Shown: piece after piece, positions 24,188-33,399 of the stretch
Layout: each line of letters opens with the position of its first letter
How positions within the stretch are numbered: position 1 is the stretch's first letter
Assembly: GCA_963597615.1 (NCBI GenBank)
Contig: CAVBQS010000022.1
Span: forward strand, 62,001 to 126,000
From: CAKRJP01 sp963597615
GTDB taxonomy: Bacteria > Bacillota > Clostridia > Lachnospirales > Lachnospiraceae
DNA length: 64,000 nt
Direction: 5' to 3'
The notes under the pieces: generated by a model
Told to the model about the DNA's origin: nothing
Seen by the model: only the letters and a program-made list of their open reading frames with translations
Databases searched by the model: none
Program-made: the position numbers and the translations under genes

Positions 24188-25250
24188 TTTCGTAATCCTC
24201 ATAATCCGGAACATCAATCTCTGAAAAAGTACTCATTTCTTCATAAACCTTCACTGCCATATCAAGAAGGGGAAGAAAAGCCACAGCCCCGGTGCCCTCT
24301 CCCAGGCATAAATCTCCCTGGATCACCGGAAAAAGACCTAGGGCCTCTAATACATAGTGGGTGGCAGGCTCCTTAGAAACATGGGATGCCAGCATGTAAT
24401 CTTTGACATTTTCACAGAGACTAGAAGCTGTAAGGGCTGCCACCCCTGAGATAAACCCATCTAAAATCACCGGCACCTGGTAAAGAGCTCCTCCTAAGAA
24501 AATGCCGGTAAGGGCCGCCAAATCAAATCCTCCGATTTTTGACAATACATCTATGGTATCCTTCGGATCTGGCTGATGCAAGGCAATGGCCTGGCGGATT
24601 ACTTCCTGCTTTCTTATAAGGCCTCTATCATCAAGACCTGCCCCTCTTCCGGTAACCGCTTCTACAGGAAGTCCCAGAAGGACCGATGCCACTCCACTAC
24701 TAGTAGTGGTATTTCCAATTCCCATTTCCCCCGTAGCAAAAATATTATAGCCCTGGTCCACTTTTTCCTTTACCAGTTCAATGCCTATAAGAATAGTTTC
24801 CACTGCCTCTTGTCTTGTCATGGCAGATTTTTCAAGGAAATTTGCTGTTCCCTTTGCAAGCTTCCTCTTAGGCACTTTAGTATCCACCACCATGCCAACA
24901 TCCACAGGAAAAAGATCCACTCCGGCACATTTACACATGATAGCTGCACTGGTATTCCCCTGAAGGAAGTTTTCCGCCACAATGGCAGTAACTTCCTGGC
25001 CGGTCTGGGTCACCCCCTCCGCCACCACCCCATTATCGGCACACATGACAAGAAGGGCTCTCTTATTTATACGAAGAGAAATAGATCTGGTCATTCCTGC
25101 AATCTTCATTACGGAATCTTCTAATTTTCCCAAACTGTGAAGGGGCTTTGCAATAGAATTCCAACGTTCTTTTGAAGCTTCCACGTAACGGGAGTCCAAA
25201 GGTTTAATCTGTTTTATAAGGGCTAGTAATTCTTCTTCTTTCTCACTCAT
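24156..25250 (-). CDS. cobT: Nicotinate-nucleotide-dimethylbenzimidazole phosphoribosyltransferase CobT
   Basis: A 364-residue enzyme that activates the lower-ligand base to its alpha-ribotide. It has LDSRYVEASKERWNSIAKPLHSLG at the N-terminus, MCADNGVVAEGVTQTG, GEMGIGNTTTSSGVAS, and LGEGTGAVAFLPLLD carrying the catalytic glutamate. Length and motif order are normal. No bluB or bza genes for making the base are in the window, so the base may be salvaged or made elsewhere. It follows cbiA by 22 bp. Confidence 0.95.
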   Translation of the reverse strand: MSEKEEELLALIKQIKPLDSRYVEASKERWNSIAKPLHSLGKLEDSVMKIAGMTRSISLRINKRALLVMCADNGVVAEGVTQTGQEVTAIVAENFLQGNTSAAIMCKCAGVDLFPVDVGMVVDTKVPKRKLAKGTANFLEKSAMTRQEAVETILIGIELVKEKVDQGYNIFATGEMGIGNTTTSSGVASVLLGLPVEAVTGRGAGLDDRGLIRKQEVIRQAIALHQPDPKDTIDVLSKIGGFDLAALTGIFLGGALYQVPVILDGFISGVAALTASSLCENVKDYMLASHVSKEPATHYVLEALGLFPVIQGDLCLGEGTGAVAFLPLLDMAVKVYEEMSTFSEIDVPDYEDYENVAFSDRGKR

Positions 25251-25272
25251 AATTTTATCTCTTAGGGAAACT

Positions 25273-26679
25273 TTAATTTCTTTCTATTTTTAGGTTTTTG
25301 TAGTTTCTGCAAGCTTCTAAAAATGCTTTCGCAACTTTTATATTTCCTCTATAGGCCAAATGGGGGTAGCCGGCCAGTATATTGTCCCTACTAATCATAC
25401 ACTTCCAACTTCTTTCAGAAAGAGGTTTCTTTGCCACAAAAGCATCCCCACAATCCTCCGATTCAAAGTAATGGAACTCATGGACAGGGATTTTTCCTAC
25501 TTCTTTTCCAAAAGCTTTACCTTCCGAAAGGGTGGCATAGCCAAAGCGTTTTAAGGACTTAGTTTTATAGGAGTTCCCTTTTAAAAAGCCTATCATAGGA
25601 AAAGCATTGCCTGATGCATCCACGATTTCCTCTTGAAGATACATAAAGCCCCCACATTCCGCCATACAGGGAAGGCCCTTATTCAAAGTCCCATAAAGGT
25701 CTCCCCGGAAAGATTCATTGGCAGATAATTGGGCTCCATAAAGTTCAGGATACCCACCATATAAAATAATCCCATCCAAATCTTCCGGCAAGTGCCGATC
25801 ATGAAGGGGGGAAAGATATACAAGCTGGGCTCCTAATTTTTCAAGAGTCTCTAGATTATCTTCATAGATAAAGCAGAAGGCCTCATCCTTTGAAACGCCA
25901 ATGCGTAATTTTTTCTGACCATTTCCACTGGCAGAGAGCAAAGCAAGATTTCTTTCATCTTTCAAGGAATTTGCAGGATTTCCTTCTTGTCCTTCCCAAC
26001 AGCTTTCTGCCATCCCAAGGAGTCCATGGATATCCACTGTCTTTTCCACCTGCTGTCCCAACTTTTCTATTTTCTCTCGGATTTTATCCACTTCCGATGG
26101 AAGTTTTAAGCCTAGATACCTGCTTTCAAAATTTACATCTTCCATAAGAGGCAGGTATCCGTATACTGAAACCTTTAATTCCGACTCCACCATATTTTTA
26201 AGTCTAGGATACATCATTGGGGAAATGTGGTTAAAGACAATTCCTCGGATCATACTTTCTTTCTCATATTCCAGAAACCCTTTGATTATAGGAAGTAGAG
26301 ACAAGCTTGCTCCTTTTCCATTGATCAAAAGCACTACCGGAGTCTTAGTAACGGTAGCTACATCAAAGGCACTGGCCTCCGTAGAAATTCCTCCCAAGCC
26401 ATCATAGTAACCCATGACTCCCTCAAGGATTGCCACGTCAGAAGAACTAGCATGATTCTCAAAAAGATTCTCAACACCTTCTTTTGTCCACAAAAAAGTA
26501 TCTAAATTATAGCTATCCACTCCCAGCACTTGCCGGTGAAACATGGGGTCAATATAATCTGGGCCACATTTAAAAGCGGTTGGCCTAAGGCCACGGTTTA
26601 GGAGGGCCTGAAGGAGACCACAGGTGAATAAGGTTTTACCGCTATTGCTTGATGGGGCTGCAATCATTATTTTTTTCAC
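25273..26679 (-). CDS. cbiA: Cobyrinate a,c-diamide synthase CbiA
   Basis: A 468-residue glutamine amidotransferase acting on the a and c carboxylates of cobyrinate. It has an N-terminal ATP-binding P-loop-like segment (IAAPSSNSGKTLFTCGLL), KCGPDYIDPMFH, VMGYYDGLG and a C-terminal glutaminase with PCMAECGGFMYLQEE (nucleophilic Cys) and VHEFHYFES. The start is GTG, immediately after the cbiET stop codon (TAAGTG), indicating tight coupling. Confidence 0.94.
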   Translation of the reverse strand: MKKIMIAAPSSNSGKTLFTCGLLQALLNRGLRPTAFKCGPDYIDPMFHRQVLGVDSYNLDTFLWTKEGVENLFENHASSSDVAILEGVMGYYDGLGGISTEASAFDVATVTKTPVVLLINGKGASLSLLPIIKGFLEYEKESMIRGIVFNHISPMMYPRLKNMVESELKVSVYGYLPLMEDVNFESRYLGLKLPSEVDKIREKIEKLGQQVEKTVDIHGLLGMAESCWEGQEGNPANSLKDERNLALLSASGNGQKKLRIGVSKDEAFCFIYEDNLETLEKLGAQLVYLSPLHDRHLPEDLDGIILYGGYPELYGAQLSANESFRGDLYGTLNKGLPCMAECGGFMYLQEEIVDASGNAFPMIGFLKGNSYKTKSLKRFGYATLSEGKAFGKEVGKIPVHEFHYFESEDCGDAFVAKKPLSERSWKCMISRDNILAGYPHLAYRGNIKVAKAFLEACRNYKNLKIERN

Positions 26680-28050
26680 TTATTTTCCTTCCTTTCCTTC
26701 TTCAACTTCTGTCTCTAAAGCAAGTAAAGTGAAGGAAATTATGTAGATGGGGTTGTGGGCCTTCATCATGTGATAGTTTCCTATGGAGCTTGATTTGGAT
26801 ACACTTAGCTCTATAATTTCATCGTCTGTTACTGGAAATTCCTTGCAGCACTTAAGAGCTTCTGTTAGGGTTTCTAAGGTTATGGCATTGATTACAATCC
26901 GGGCTTTAGTGGTCTTTTTTTTGACTACTTGAAGGATTTCTTTTAAATGTCCTTTGCTGCCTCCGATAAAAACGATGTCAGGGGCTGGTAGATTTTCCAT
27001 GGCTTCCGGAGCCATGCCTTCTGTAACCGCTAGGTTGTCTACTTGAAATTTTTTTGCGTTTTCTTTTATAAGATTTACTGCCTCTGGATTGCATTCCACA
27101 GCATAGACTTTTCCTTTTGATGCCAGGATGGCCGCCTCCAAGGAGATCGACCCTGTTCCCGCCCCTATATCATAGACAATGGAATCCTTCTTTAAATGCA
27201 TTTTCGATAGGCTGACACTTCGCACTTCTTCCTTGGTCATGGGAACTTTCCCCCTAAGGAAGGCCCCATCTGGAATTCCCGCTGTTAATGGAGCATTTCC
27301 TCTATGGGGATTTTGAATGTATAAGAGAGCAAGGCTCGACTTTTTCATAACCTTCAAAAACCCACTCTCTTCTTTCTTTGTTAAATCTATAATTTCTTCT
27401 GAGTCATAGGAAAAATCTAGTCCCAGATATATTTTTAGGTTTTCAAAATTATAATAGGTTAATTTATCTAGGAGCTTCTTTATCCCCTCACTCCCTCCTG
27501 CCAGCACGAAGTTTTTTTCATGGTCGCGTACTATTCCTACTACATTATCTTCTCGTCCATGAATGCTGGCAAAGGCTGCATCCTCCCAGGAAACTCCCAA
27601 CTTGGCAGCAAAATATACCACCGAGGAAATTCCTGGCAACAAGGAGATCTCTATACCTCTCTGGGATAAAATTTCATCTTCTTCTAAGGCAGTTTTTAGC
27701 TTTTTTGCACCGCTATAAAAACCTACGTCGCCAGATAGGACCACTGCCACATTATGATATTCCGGGTGATTACGGATATAGTTTGCAATCTCCTGGGGCC
27801 TATATTCCTCCAAAGAATCCCATGGAGCCTTTTTAGAAGTCTCCTCTTTAGAATCTTCCTCATCCAGGAGCTCCTCTCTAAGCTTTTCTACTGCCTCTAG
27901 CATGCGCCCTGCTCCTATGAGAAGGTCTGCTTCCAGGCAAGTATTAATCGCTTCCAGACTAAAGCTATTGGAAGATCCCATTCCTATTCCTACCAGAGAA
28001 ATTTCCGTCTTATTTATTTTGTTCTTGTAAATAGATCTTAAGTTCCTCAT
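26680..28050 (-). CDS. cbiET: Fused CbiE-CbiT precorrin methyltransferase/decarboxylase
   Basis: This 456-residue protein fuses CbiE (about residues 15-220, SAM methylase with LVGIGMGS and SGDVGFYSGAKKL) to CbiT (about 265-456, class I methyltransferase with YDIGAGTGSISLEAA and VEGMAPE-like segments). Together they methylate C-5 and C-15 and remove the C-12 acetate carboxyl. The same fusion is known as CobL in aerobes and as CbiET in some anaerobes. Its first 41 bases overlap cbiJ. An unconserved stretch (MRNLRSIYKNKINKTE) precedes the fold, so the true start may be slightly later. Confidence 0.92.
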   Translation of the reverse strand: MRNLRSIYKNKINKTEISLVGIGMGSSNSFSLEAINTCLEADLLIGAGRMLEAVEKLREELLDEEDSKEETSKKAPWDSLEEYRPQEIANYIRNHPEYHNVAVVLSGDVGFYSGAKKLKTALEEDEILSQRGIEISLLPGISSVVYFAAKLGVSWEDAAFASIHGREDNVVGIVRDHEKNFVLAGGSEGIKKLLDKLTYYNFENLKIYLGLDFSYDSEEIIDLTKKEESGFLKVMKKSSLALLYIQNPHRGNAPLTAGIPDGAFLRGKVPMTKEEVRSVSLSKMHLKKDSIVYDIGAGTGSISLEAAILASKGKVYAVECNPEAVNLIKENAKKFQVDNLAVTEGMAPEAMENLPAPDIVFIGGSKGHLKEILQVVKKKTTKARIVINAITLETLTEALKCCKEFPVTDDEIIELSVSKSSSIGNYHMMKAHNPIYIISFTLLALETEVEEGKEGK

Positions 28051-28801
28051 AGTTATAGCCTTTCTCCTGGTCTGGTCGCCCTACTACAATTAAGCTTGTA
28101 TTTGTTTCCTCTGCTGCTTGGCGTTTTTCCTCAAAACCTCCGATACTTCCTGATTCCTTTGTTACCATATAGGAAATATGAAAATCACGAAGAGTGGCCT
28201 TATTCATTTCCAAGGAGAAGGGGCCCTGCATGCAAATCAAGTGTCGTCCCACAATTCCTAAGGCATCGCATTTTTCTACTACACTTTTCACAGATAATAC
28301 TCTGGCATAGAGCCGGTCTTTGTAACCTGGAAGTTTTGTATAAAGATCAAGTTCTTTGCTTCCTGTGGTGGCCAATATATTTCCTTCAGTATGCTGTAGA
28401 TATTCCACAGCTTCCGAAACAGTATCCACCCAAAGGATTTTTGTTTTCAAAGATAGGTTTTGAAGTTCCATGCTCTCCTCCCTAAGAAGACGAAGATAGG
28501 TCTCTTCTCTTCCGCTTTCCAAACAGGCCTTTTTTATATTCCCTGTAACCAATTGAGCATAGGGATGGGTGGCATCGATAACATAATCCGGATTATAATT
28601 CTGAAATAAACCTTTCATCTCTTCCACATCCTGCCGTTCATGGGAAATAGTTAGGTTGTGATTTTCAGGCAGAAGACTCTCCCCATATTCTGTTGCCACG
28701 CAGGCATGGACCTTAGCCTCCTGAGACAAAAGAAACTCTATAATCCTTCTTCCTTCTGTAGTTCCTGCATATACAATGAATCTTTTATCCTTAAGTTCCA
28801 T
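28010..28801 (-). CDS. cbiJ: Cobalt-precorrin-6A reductase CbiJ
   Basis: A 263-residue reductase that reduces the corrin macrocycle of cobalt-precorrin-6A with NAD(P)H. It shows IVYAGTTEGRRIIEFL at the N-terminus, YVIDATHPYAQLVTGNI (about residues 74-90), ILATTGSKELDLY and SYMVTKESGSIGGFEEKR. All are family landmarks. It lies 10 bp after cbiH and overlaps cbiET by 41 bp. Confidence 0.92.
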   Translation of the reverse strand: MELKDKRFIVYAGTTEGRRIIEFLLSQEAKVHACVATEYGESLLPENHNLTISHERQDVEEMKGLFQNYNPDYVIDATHPYAQLVTGNIKKACLESGREETYLRLLREESMELQNLSLKTKILWVDTVSEAVEYLQHTEGNILATTGSKELDLYTKLPGYKDRLYARVLSVKSVVEKCDALGIVGRHLICMQGPFSLEMNKATLRDFHISYMVTKESGSIGGFEEKRQAAEETNTSLIVVGRPDQEKGYNYEELKIYLQEQNK

Positions 28802-28811
28802 GAATCATTCC

Positions 28812-29543
28812 CTACCTTTTTCCATAACCCCTTGGAGTCACCATATGACCGTCAAGCACCTTGGTATCCTTATTTCCGACGAAAACGGTGGTAAACATAT
28901 CCACTTTTGTATCTCTTAATTCCTTCAAGGTCATTATTCCAAAATTCTGGCCTTCTCTTGCTATATTTCGCACAATTCCACAAACCGTTTCCGGTGATTT
29001 ATACTGTAATAAGATATTACAAGCTTTCTCAAGATAGTCAAAACGTTTCTTACTGGAAGGGTTGTAGATGGCAATAACTAAGTCCGCCCAGCCTGCTGCC
29101 CTAAGTCTTTTTTCAATCAGTTCCCAGGGGGTCAAAAGATCACTGAGGCTTAAAATACAGCAGTCGTGACTTAAGGGAGCTCCTAAAACGGCACTGCCTC
29201 CAAGGGCCGCCGTCACCCCAGGAATTACATCTAATTCCACCTGGGGATAGTCTTGTCCCACCTCATACATAAGACTTGCCATACCATAGATTCCCGAATC
29301 TCCACTGCACACCATAGCCACCTGTCGCCCTTTTATAGCTTCCTCAAAGGCCATTTGACAGCGGTCCACTTCTTTTCGCATAGGAGTGGTAAGAAATTCC
29401 TTTTCCGGAAAATGCCGCCGCAAAAGCTCTATATATACGGTATAGCCTACAATCACATCACTAGCTTCCAAGGCCCTTGCAGCTTTTATGGTCATATCTT
29501 CATAGGCTCCGGGTCCCATGCCAACTACATATATTTTACTCAA
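28812..29543 (-). CDS. cbiH: Cobalt-precorrin-3B C17-methyltransferase CbiH
   Basis: A 243-residue SAM-dependent tetrapyrrole methylase that methylates C-17 with ring contraction. It has IYVVGMGPGAYEDMTIKAARAL at the N-terminus, VCSGDSGIYGMASLMYE, VIPGVTAALGGSAVLGAPLSHD and LVIAIYNPSSKKR. Length is normal for the single-domain form. It is followed by cbiJ after 10 bp. Confidence 0.94.
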   Translation of the reverse strand: MSKIYVVGMGPGAYEDMTIKAARALEASDVIVGYTVYIELLRRHFPEKEFLTTPMRKEVDRCQMAFEEAIKGRQVAMVCSGDSGIYGMASLMYEVGQDYPQVELDVIPGVTAALGGSAVLGAPLSHDCCILSLSDLLTPWELIEKRLRAAGWADLVIAIYNPSSKKRFDYLEKACNILLQYKSPETVCGIVRNIAREGQNFGIMTLKELRDTKVDMFTTVFVGNKDTKVLDGHMVTPRGYGKR

Positions 29544-29563
29544 ATCTTTTCTCCTGTTTTCTA

Positions 29564-30601
29564 TTACTTTATTATGGCAACAGCCACCGTTACTCCATCC
29601 ATGGCTTGTTTTCTCACTAGAAGGTCGCCATTTTCCCCGGCTCCCAAAAGAGCGGCCCTTTCACACACATTGTCCACTCCCGTGATACTTTTTACAAAAG
29701 CGGATTTTGTAAAATCTCCAGCTACTTTTTTTAGCTCCTCTGAGCTATAAAAATAGGCAGGGATCCGGTGGCCTTTGCAAAAGTCCTGGATTCCTTTCTC
29801 TTTTGCTTTCAAATCAATGCTACATAGGCTTTTCACTGCCTCAATAGAAAGGTCCGCCTCTCCCAAGGTTTTTTTAACAGTTCGTTCTATCTTAACACTA
29901 TCTGTATCTTTTTTACAGCCAATTCCAAGGATTAAGGACTTTGGAATTAACCTCAAAGCTTTTTCATTTTCTCTAGGTTTCTTAATTCCAATGTAAATTT
30001 CTGCCTCTTTGCTGTCACAAGCCGGGCATAGTTCTTTGACCCCTTTTAAATCTTCTTTGATTTTTAAATCCATACTTTCTTCCACATATACAAAAAGCTT
30101 TTTACCTTCTAATATTTTGGCAGAAATATCCTTGGCTTTTTTTGCATCTGTAATTACCAAATGATGTTTTTTTGCAAATACATCCACCGCCCATTTTCCA
30201 GATAGATCTGTGGCTGTTGTAATAACAGCTAGCATAGGCTCTCCAAAAAGCGTGACAATTTTCTCTGCCAATTCATTGGCGCCTCCCACATGCCCCGACA
30301 AAACAGGAATACAGTACTTTCCCAGCTCATCAATTACCAATACTGCAGGATCCTTGTATTTATGTTCCACAAAAGGGGCAATGCTTCGAACTGCAATTCC
30401 CACAGCTCCCACAAAAATCAAGGCATGGCAATGAGAAAATTCTTCTTTTGTTATGCTAGATAAAGACTCCTGTCTATAGGAGGTATCCCCTCTCCATTTA
30501 CTAAAAAGAAAGGTTTTATCTTCAGAAGTCTCCAACAGGTCAGCCAGCCTGTTTGCTATATTTTTTCCATTCTTTGTAAAGTAAATAATTGCAATCTTCA
30601 T
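29564..30601 (-). CDS. cbiG: Cobalt-precorrin-5A hydrolase CbiG
   Basis: A 345-residue protein that opens the delta-lactone of cobalt-precorrin-5A and releases acetaldehyde, a step found only in the anaerobic route. The N-terminal domain has FVGAVGIAVRSIAPFVEHKYKDPAV (about residues 74-98) and VLSGHVGGANELA. The C-terminal domain has LGIGCKKDTDSVKIE. Together with cbiD it marks the oxygen-independent pathway. Confidence 0.94.
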   Translation of the reverse strand: MKIAIIYFTKNGKNIANRLADLLETSEDKTFLFSKWRGDTSYRQESLSSITKEEFSHCHALIFVGAVGIAVRSIAPFVEHKYKDPAVLVIDELGKYCIPVLSGHVGGANELAEKIVTLFGEPMLAVITTATDLSGKWAVDVFAKKHHLVITDAKKAKDISAKILEGKKLFVYVEESMDLKIKEDLKGVKELCPACDSKEAEIYIGIKKPRENEKALRLIPKSLILGIGCKKDTDSVKIERTVKKTLGEADLSIEAVKSLCSIDLKAKEKGIQDFCKGHRIPAYFYSSEELKKVAGDFTKSAFVKSITGVDNVCERAALLGAGENGDLLVRKQAMDGVTVAVAIIK

Positions 30602-30628
30602 ATTTAGCTACGAATTTATGGCTTCCTC

Positions 30629-31411
30629 CTACCCCTTTGTCTCTTCCTTTGCCTGCCGAAATTCTGTGGAAAATCCAGGATCATAAAGCTTAGAACGATC
30701 ATAGCCTGTCTGGCTTACCACATCTCCCACTATAATCAAAGCCGTTTTTACGATACCATGAATTCTGGCAGTCTCCTCCAAAGTTTCCACTGTACAAATA
30801 TAAGCTTCTTCCTCCGGCCAGCTAGCCTTATACACAAGGGCTGCCGGGGTTTTGGGAGAATACCCACCTGCAATTAATTCTTTCGTTAAATTCTTTAAAA
30901 GCCCCGTGCTTAAGAAAAGAACCATGGTGGCTTTATGTTTTGCAAAAGAAGTGATGCTCTCCCTCTCTGGCACCGGTGTTCGCCCTGCCATTCTGGTAAT
31001 CACCAGGCTCTGAGAAATATCTGGCAGGGTATATTCCATTCCAAGGGCTGCTGCCGCTCCACAAAATGAGCTAACTCCCGGGCACACCTCATAGGATATA
31101 TTGCTTTCATCCAGAAGGTCCATCTGCTCACGAATGGCACCATAGATACTTGGGTCTCCTGTGTGAAGCCGCACCGTCATAAGACCTGCTTCCTCATCCT
31201 TAATAATAACCTCCACAACCTCCTCCAAGGTCATATGGGCACTATTGTAAATCTTACAATCTTCCTTTGCCTCTTTTAAAAGCTCTGGGTTTACCAAAGA
31301 TCCTGCATAGATAATGACATCTGCCTTCCTAAGAAGATTTTGCCCCCTGACAGTAATAAGATCTACGGCCCCTGGACCTGCACCAATAAAATAAACCATT
31401 TTATTTTCCAT
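30629..31411 (-). CDS. cbiF: Cobalt-precorrin-4 C11-methyltransferase CbiF
   Basis: A 260-residue tetrapyrrole methylase adding the C-11 methyl group. It has VYFIGAGPGAVDLITVRG, YAGSLVNPELL, LHTGDPSIYGAIREQMDLL and YEVCPGVSSFCGAAAALG, all typical of CbiF/CobM. Its start overlaps the cbiL stop by 11 bp. Confidence 0.94.
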   Translation of the reverse strand: MENKMVYFIGAGPGAVDLITVRGQNLLRKADVIIYAGSLVNPELLKEAKEDCKIYNSAHMTLEEVVEVIIKDEEAGLMTVRLHTGDPSIYGAIREQMDLLDESNISYEVCPGVSSFCGAAAALGMEYTLPDISQSLVITRMAGRTPVPERESITSFAKHKATMVLFLSTGLLKNLTKELIAGGYSPKTPAALVYKASWPEEEAYICTVETLEETARIHGIVKTALIIVGDVVSQTGYDRSKLYDPGFSTEFRQAKEETKG

Positions 31412-32111
31412 CCTTTACAAAAATAATCGTATAATATCCTGCCGTCTCCGGAAAGTTTTCCACCCCTCGACAAATGGCTTCATCCTTCATACAACAATTC
31501 TCCGCCATAACTAGCTTAGAATCCAGACCCCCAAATTCTTCCAGCAAAATTTCTTTCAGATTCCCATATTCTCTTCCTGCCTTCATAAAAATCTTAGTTC
31601 CAGGAAGTTTAAGAGCCTCCTTGACATCATAGGAAGCGGGAATAATATGAATTTGCTCTTGCTTGCTTCCCAAATGAAGCCCTGCCTTGGCTGCTGCCGC
31701 TAAGAACGAAGAAATTCCATTCACAATCTCCACCTCACAGCCCCGATCTGCAACTCTTTCATGGATATACATATAGGTAGAATAAATGGTAGGATCTCCC
31801 AAGGTCAGAAAAGCCACATCCTGTCCCTGCTTTAAAAGGTCAATAATTTCTTCCGCCGCCTGTCTATGACTTTCTTCCAGCTTCTTTTGGTCCTTAGTCA
31901 TAGGCATAGCAATCCCTAAAATTGTTTTTTCAGAAAGTCCAATCCCAACCTTTTGATCCAGCTGATCTACAATGGAATAAGCCACTGTATCCTTTGGATT
32001 TTTTCCCGGCACAGCAAGATATTTGCAAGCAGAAAGGATTCTGACTGCCTTTAAAGTCATAAGTTCTGGATCTCCCGGACCAATTCCAATTCCGTATAAT
32101 TTACCCTTCAT
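31401..32111 (-). CDS. cbiL: Cobalt-precorrin-2 C20-methyltransferase CbiL
   Basis: A 236-residue tetrapyrrole methylase adding the C-20 methyl group. Motifs are LYGIGIGPGDPELMTLKA, FLTLGDPTIYSTYMYIH and EIVNGISSFLAAAAKAG. The size fits CbiL/CobI. It lies 16 bp after cbiD. Confidence 0.93.
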   Translation of the reverse strand: MKGKLYGIGIGPGDPELMTLKAVRILSACKYLAVPGKNPKDTVAYSIVDQLDQKVGIGLSEKTILGIAMPMTKDQKKLEESHRQAAEEIIDLLKQGQDVAFLTLGDPTIYSTYMYIHERVADRGCEVEIVNGISSFLAAAAKAGLHLGSKQEQIHIIPASYDVKEALKLPGTKIFMKAGREYGNLKEILLEEFGGLDSKLVMAENCCMKDEAICRGVENFPETAGYYTIIFVKDGK

Positions 32112-32127
32112 GTAAACTTCTCTCTTT

Positions 32128-33255
32128 CTATGGAAGCAATTCTTCCGCTTTCTCAGTCATTCCCAAAATTCCATACACATTAGAAAAAGTAATGGCCCCT
32201 ACAGGGAAGGCACCTGCCACCCGGTATTCCATGTGGCTTTTGACCCCGTCCATGACATACTTTATCATAGAATTTCTCTGGTCTGGCTTACATTTTGCTA
32301 GGGCATCATCGGTGGTCACTGCATTTAAGATCTCTAAGACCTGGTCTACAGGAAGGCCTGCCCTTATAGCGGCTGCCCCTAAAAGTTCCATCCTACAGTC
32401 CGCCCACTTGGAATGAGTATTCATAATTCCTCCGGACACCTTCACAAGCTTCCCTATGTGACCTACATATAGAAAGCCTTTACAGCCAAGTTCTACAGCC
32501 ATATCCAAAGTTTCACCAATATAGTTACTGCAGGTTACCACTTGGCTGGCCTTAATTCCATAAGTCTCTTCCAGAAAATGCAGGCCATAATTTCCAGGTG
32601 CCGCAATGAGGTAACCAGTCTTGCTCTCTGAAAGTTTTACCCGCATTTCTACCCGAATGGTGTCTTTAATAGCCTGCTCACTCATAGGCTCCACAATGCC
32701 ACTAGTTCCAAGAATGGAAAGTCCACCCTGGATTCCAAGCCTGGGGTTAAAGGTTTTAGCCGCCAGGACTTCCCCCTCTGGAATGGAAATTTCCACCTGA
32801 ATTCCTCCCTCATAGCCATAGGCCTCACAGGCTTCCTCCACTTCATTTTGGATCATTCGCCTGGGAACCCGGTTAATTGCCGCCGCTCCCACAGGCTGGT
32901 CTAAGCCTTCCTTGGTAACCCTTCCAATGCCAAGACCCCCATCAATGAAAATACCTTGAATCAGACTTTTCTGTACCTTACTGTAAACCAATACACCGTT
33001 TGTAATATCTGGATCATCCCCGCTGTCTTTTTTCACGGCACAGCTAACACTAACCAAGGTTTCTTTCCCTTGCCCACTAGTAGCGTATTCAAAGGAAATC
33101 TCCTGAATTTCCAAATTTTTCTTTCCCCCCCTAGGAAGGCAAATTTCTACCTTATATACTTTTTTTCCTGTAAGCAGCATGATTATAGCAGCTTTCGTAG
33201 CCCCCTGGGCACAGGTTCCTGTGGTATATCCACTTCTTAATTTATTCAAAGTCAA
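32128..33255 (-). CDS. cbiD: Cobalt-precorrin-5B C1-methyltransferase CbiD
   Basis: A 375-residue enzyme methylating C-1, unique to anaerobic cobalamin synthesis. It has LRSGYTTGTCAQGATKAA at the N-terminus, DPDITNGVLVYSKV, GIGRVTKEGLDQPVG, GTSGIVEPMSEQAI and YVGHIGKLVKVSGG. The start is TTG at 33255 with CAGGAG 6 bp upstream; the next TTG is two codons later. It is the first gene of the 17-gene cob/cbi operon, only about 30 nt from the predicted transcription start. Confidence 0.94.
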   Translation of the reverse strand: MTLNKLRSGYTTGTCAQGATKAAIIMLLTGKKVYKVEICLPRGGKKNLEIQEISFEYATSGQGKETLVSVSCAVKKDSGDDPDITNGVLVYSKVQKSLIQGIFIDGGLGIGRVTKEGLDQPVGAAAINRVPRRMIQNEVEEACEAYGYEGGIQVEISIPEGEVLAAKTFNPRLGIQGGLSILGTSGIVEPMSEQAIKDTIRVEMRVKLSESKTGYLIAAPGNYGLHFLEETYGIKASQVVTCSNYIGETLDMAVELGCKGFLYVGHIGKLVKVSGGIMNTHSKWADCRMELLGAAAIRAGLPVDQVLEILNAVTTDDALAKCKPDQRNSMIKYVMDGVKSHMEYRVAGAFPVGAITFSNVYGILGMTEKAEELLP

Positions 33256-33289
33256 AGCAAACTCCTGTCTGATTTTTTAGCTAGGAAAG

Positions 33290-33318
33290 ATTATACACGA
33301 ATAACTTACTAAGGTCAA
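33290..33318 (-). promoter_or_regulatory. Near-consensus sigma-A promoter of the cobalamin operon
   Basis: TTGACC (33318-33313), exactly 17 bp, then TATAAT (33295-33290). The predicted start is about 30 nt before the cbiD TTG codon, leaving no room for a cobalamin riboswitch. The -35 box abuts the U-run of the queA terminator. Confidence 0.85.
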
Positions 33319-33363
33319 AAAATAGGGTCTTTTAATAAGCTTCCACCGCTTTTTAAAAGGCCC
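33315..33363 (-). terminator. Terminator of the pheST-queA operon
   Basis: A long imperfect hairpin (GGGTCTTTTAATAAGC paired with GCTTTTTAAAAGGCCC, 33325-33363) is followed in the minus direction by TATTTTTT. It ends the queA transcript directly in front of the cobalamin promoter. Confidence 0.7.
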
Positions 33364-33399
33364 TTTTTCACACTTTATCTTATTTATAATAGGTTTCCA

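Noticed and set aside
24576..25124. 182-codon open frame on the plus strand opposite cobT
   Set aside because: Antisense to intact CobT; the composition is that of a reversed coding strand.
33256..33399. Cobalamin riboswitch upstream of cbiD
   Set aside because: No B12-box-like sequence is visible, and the predicted transcript leaves only about 30 nt of leader.
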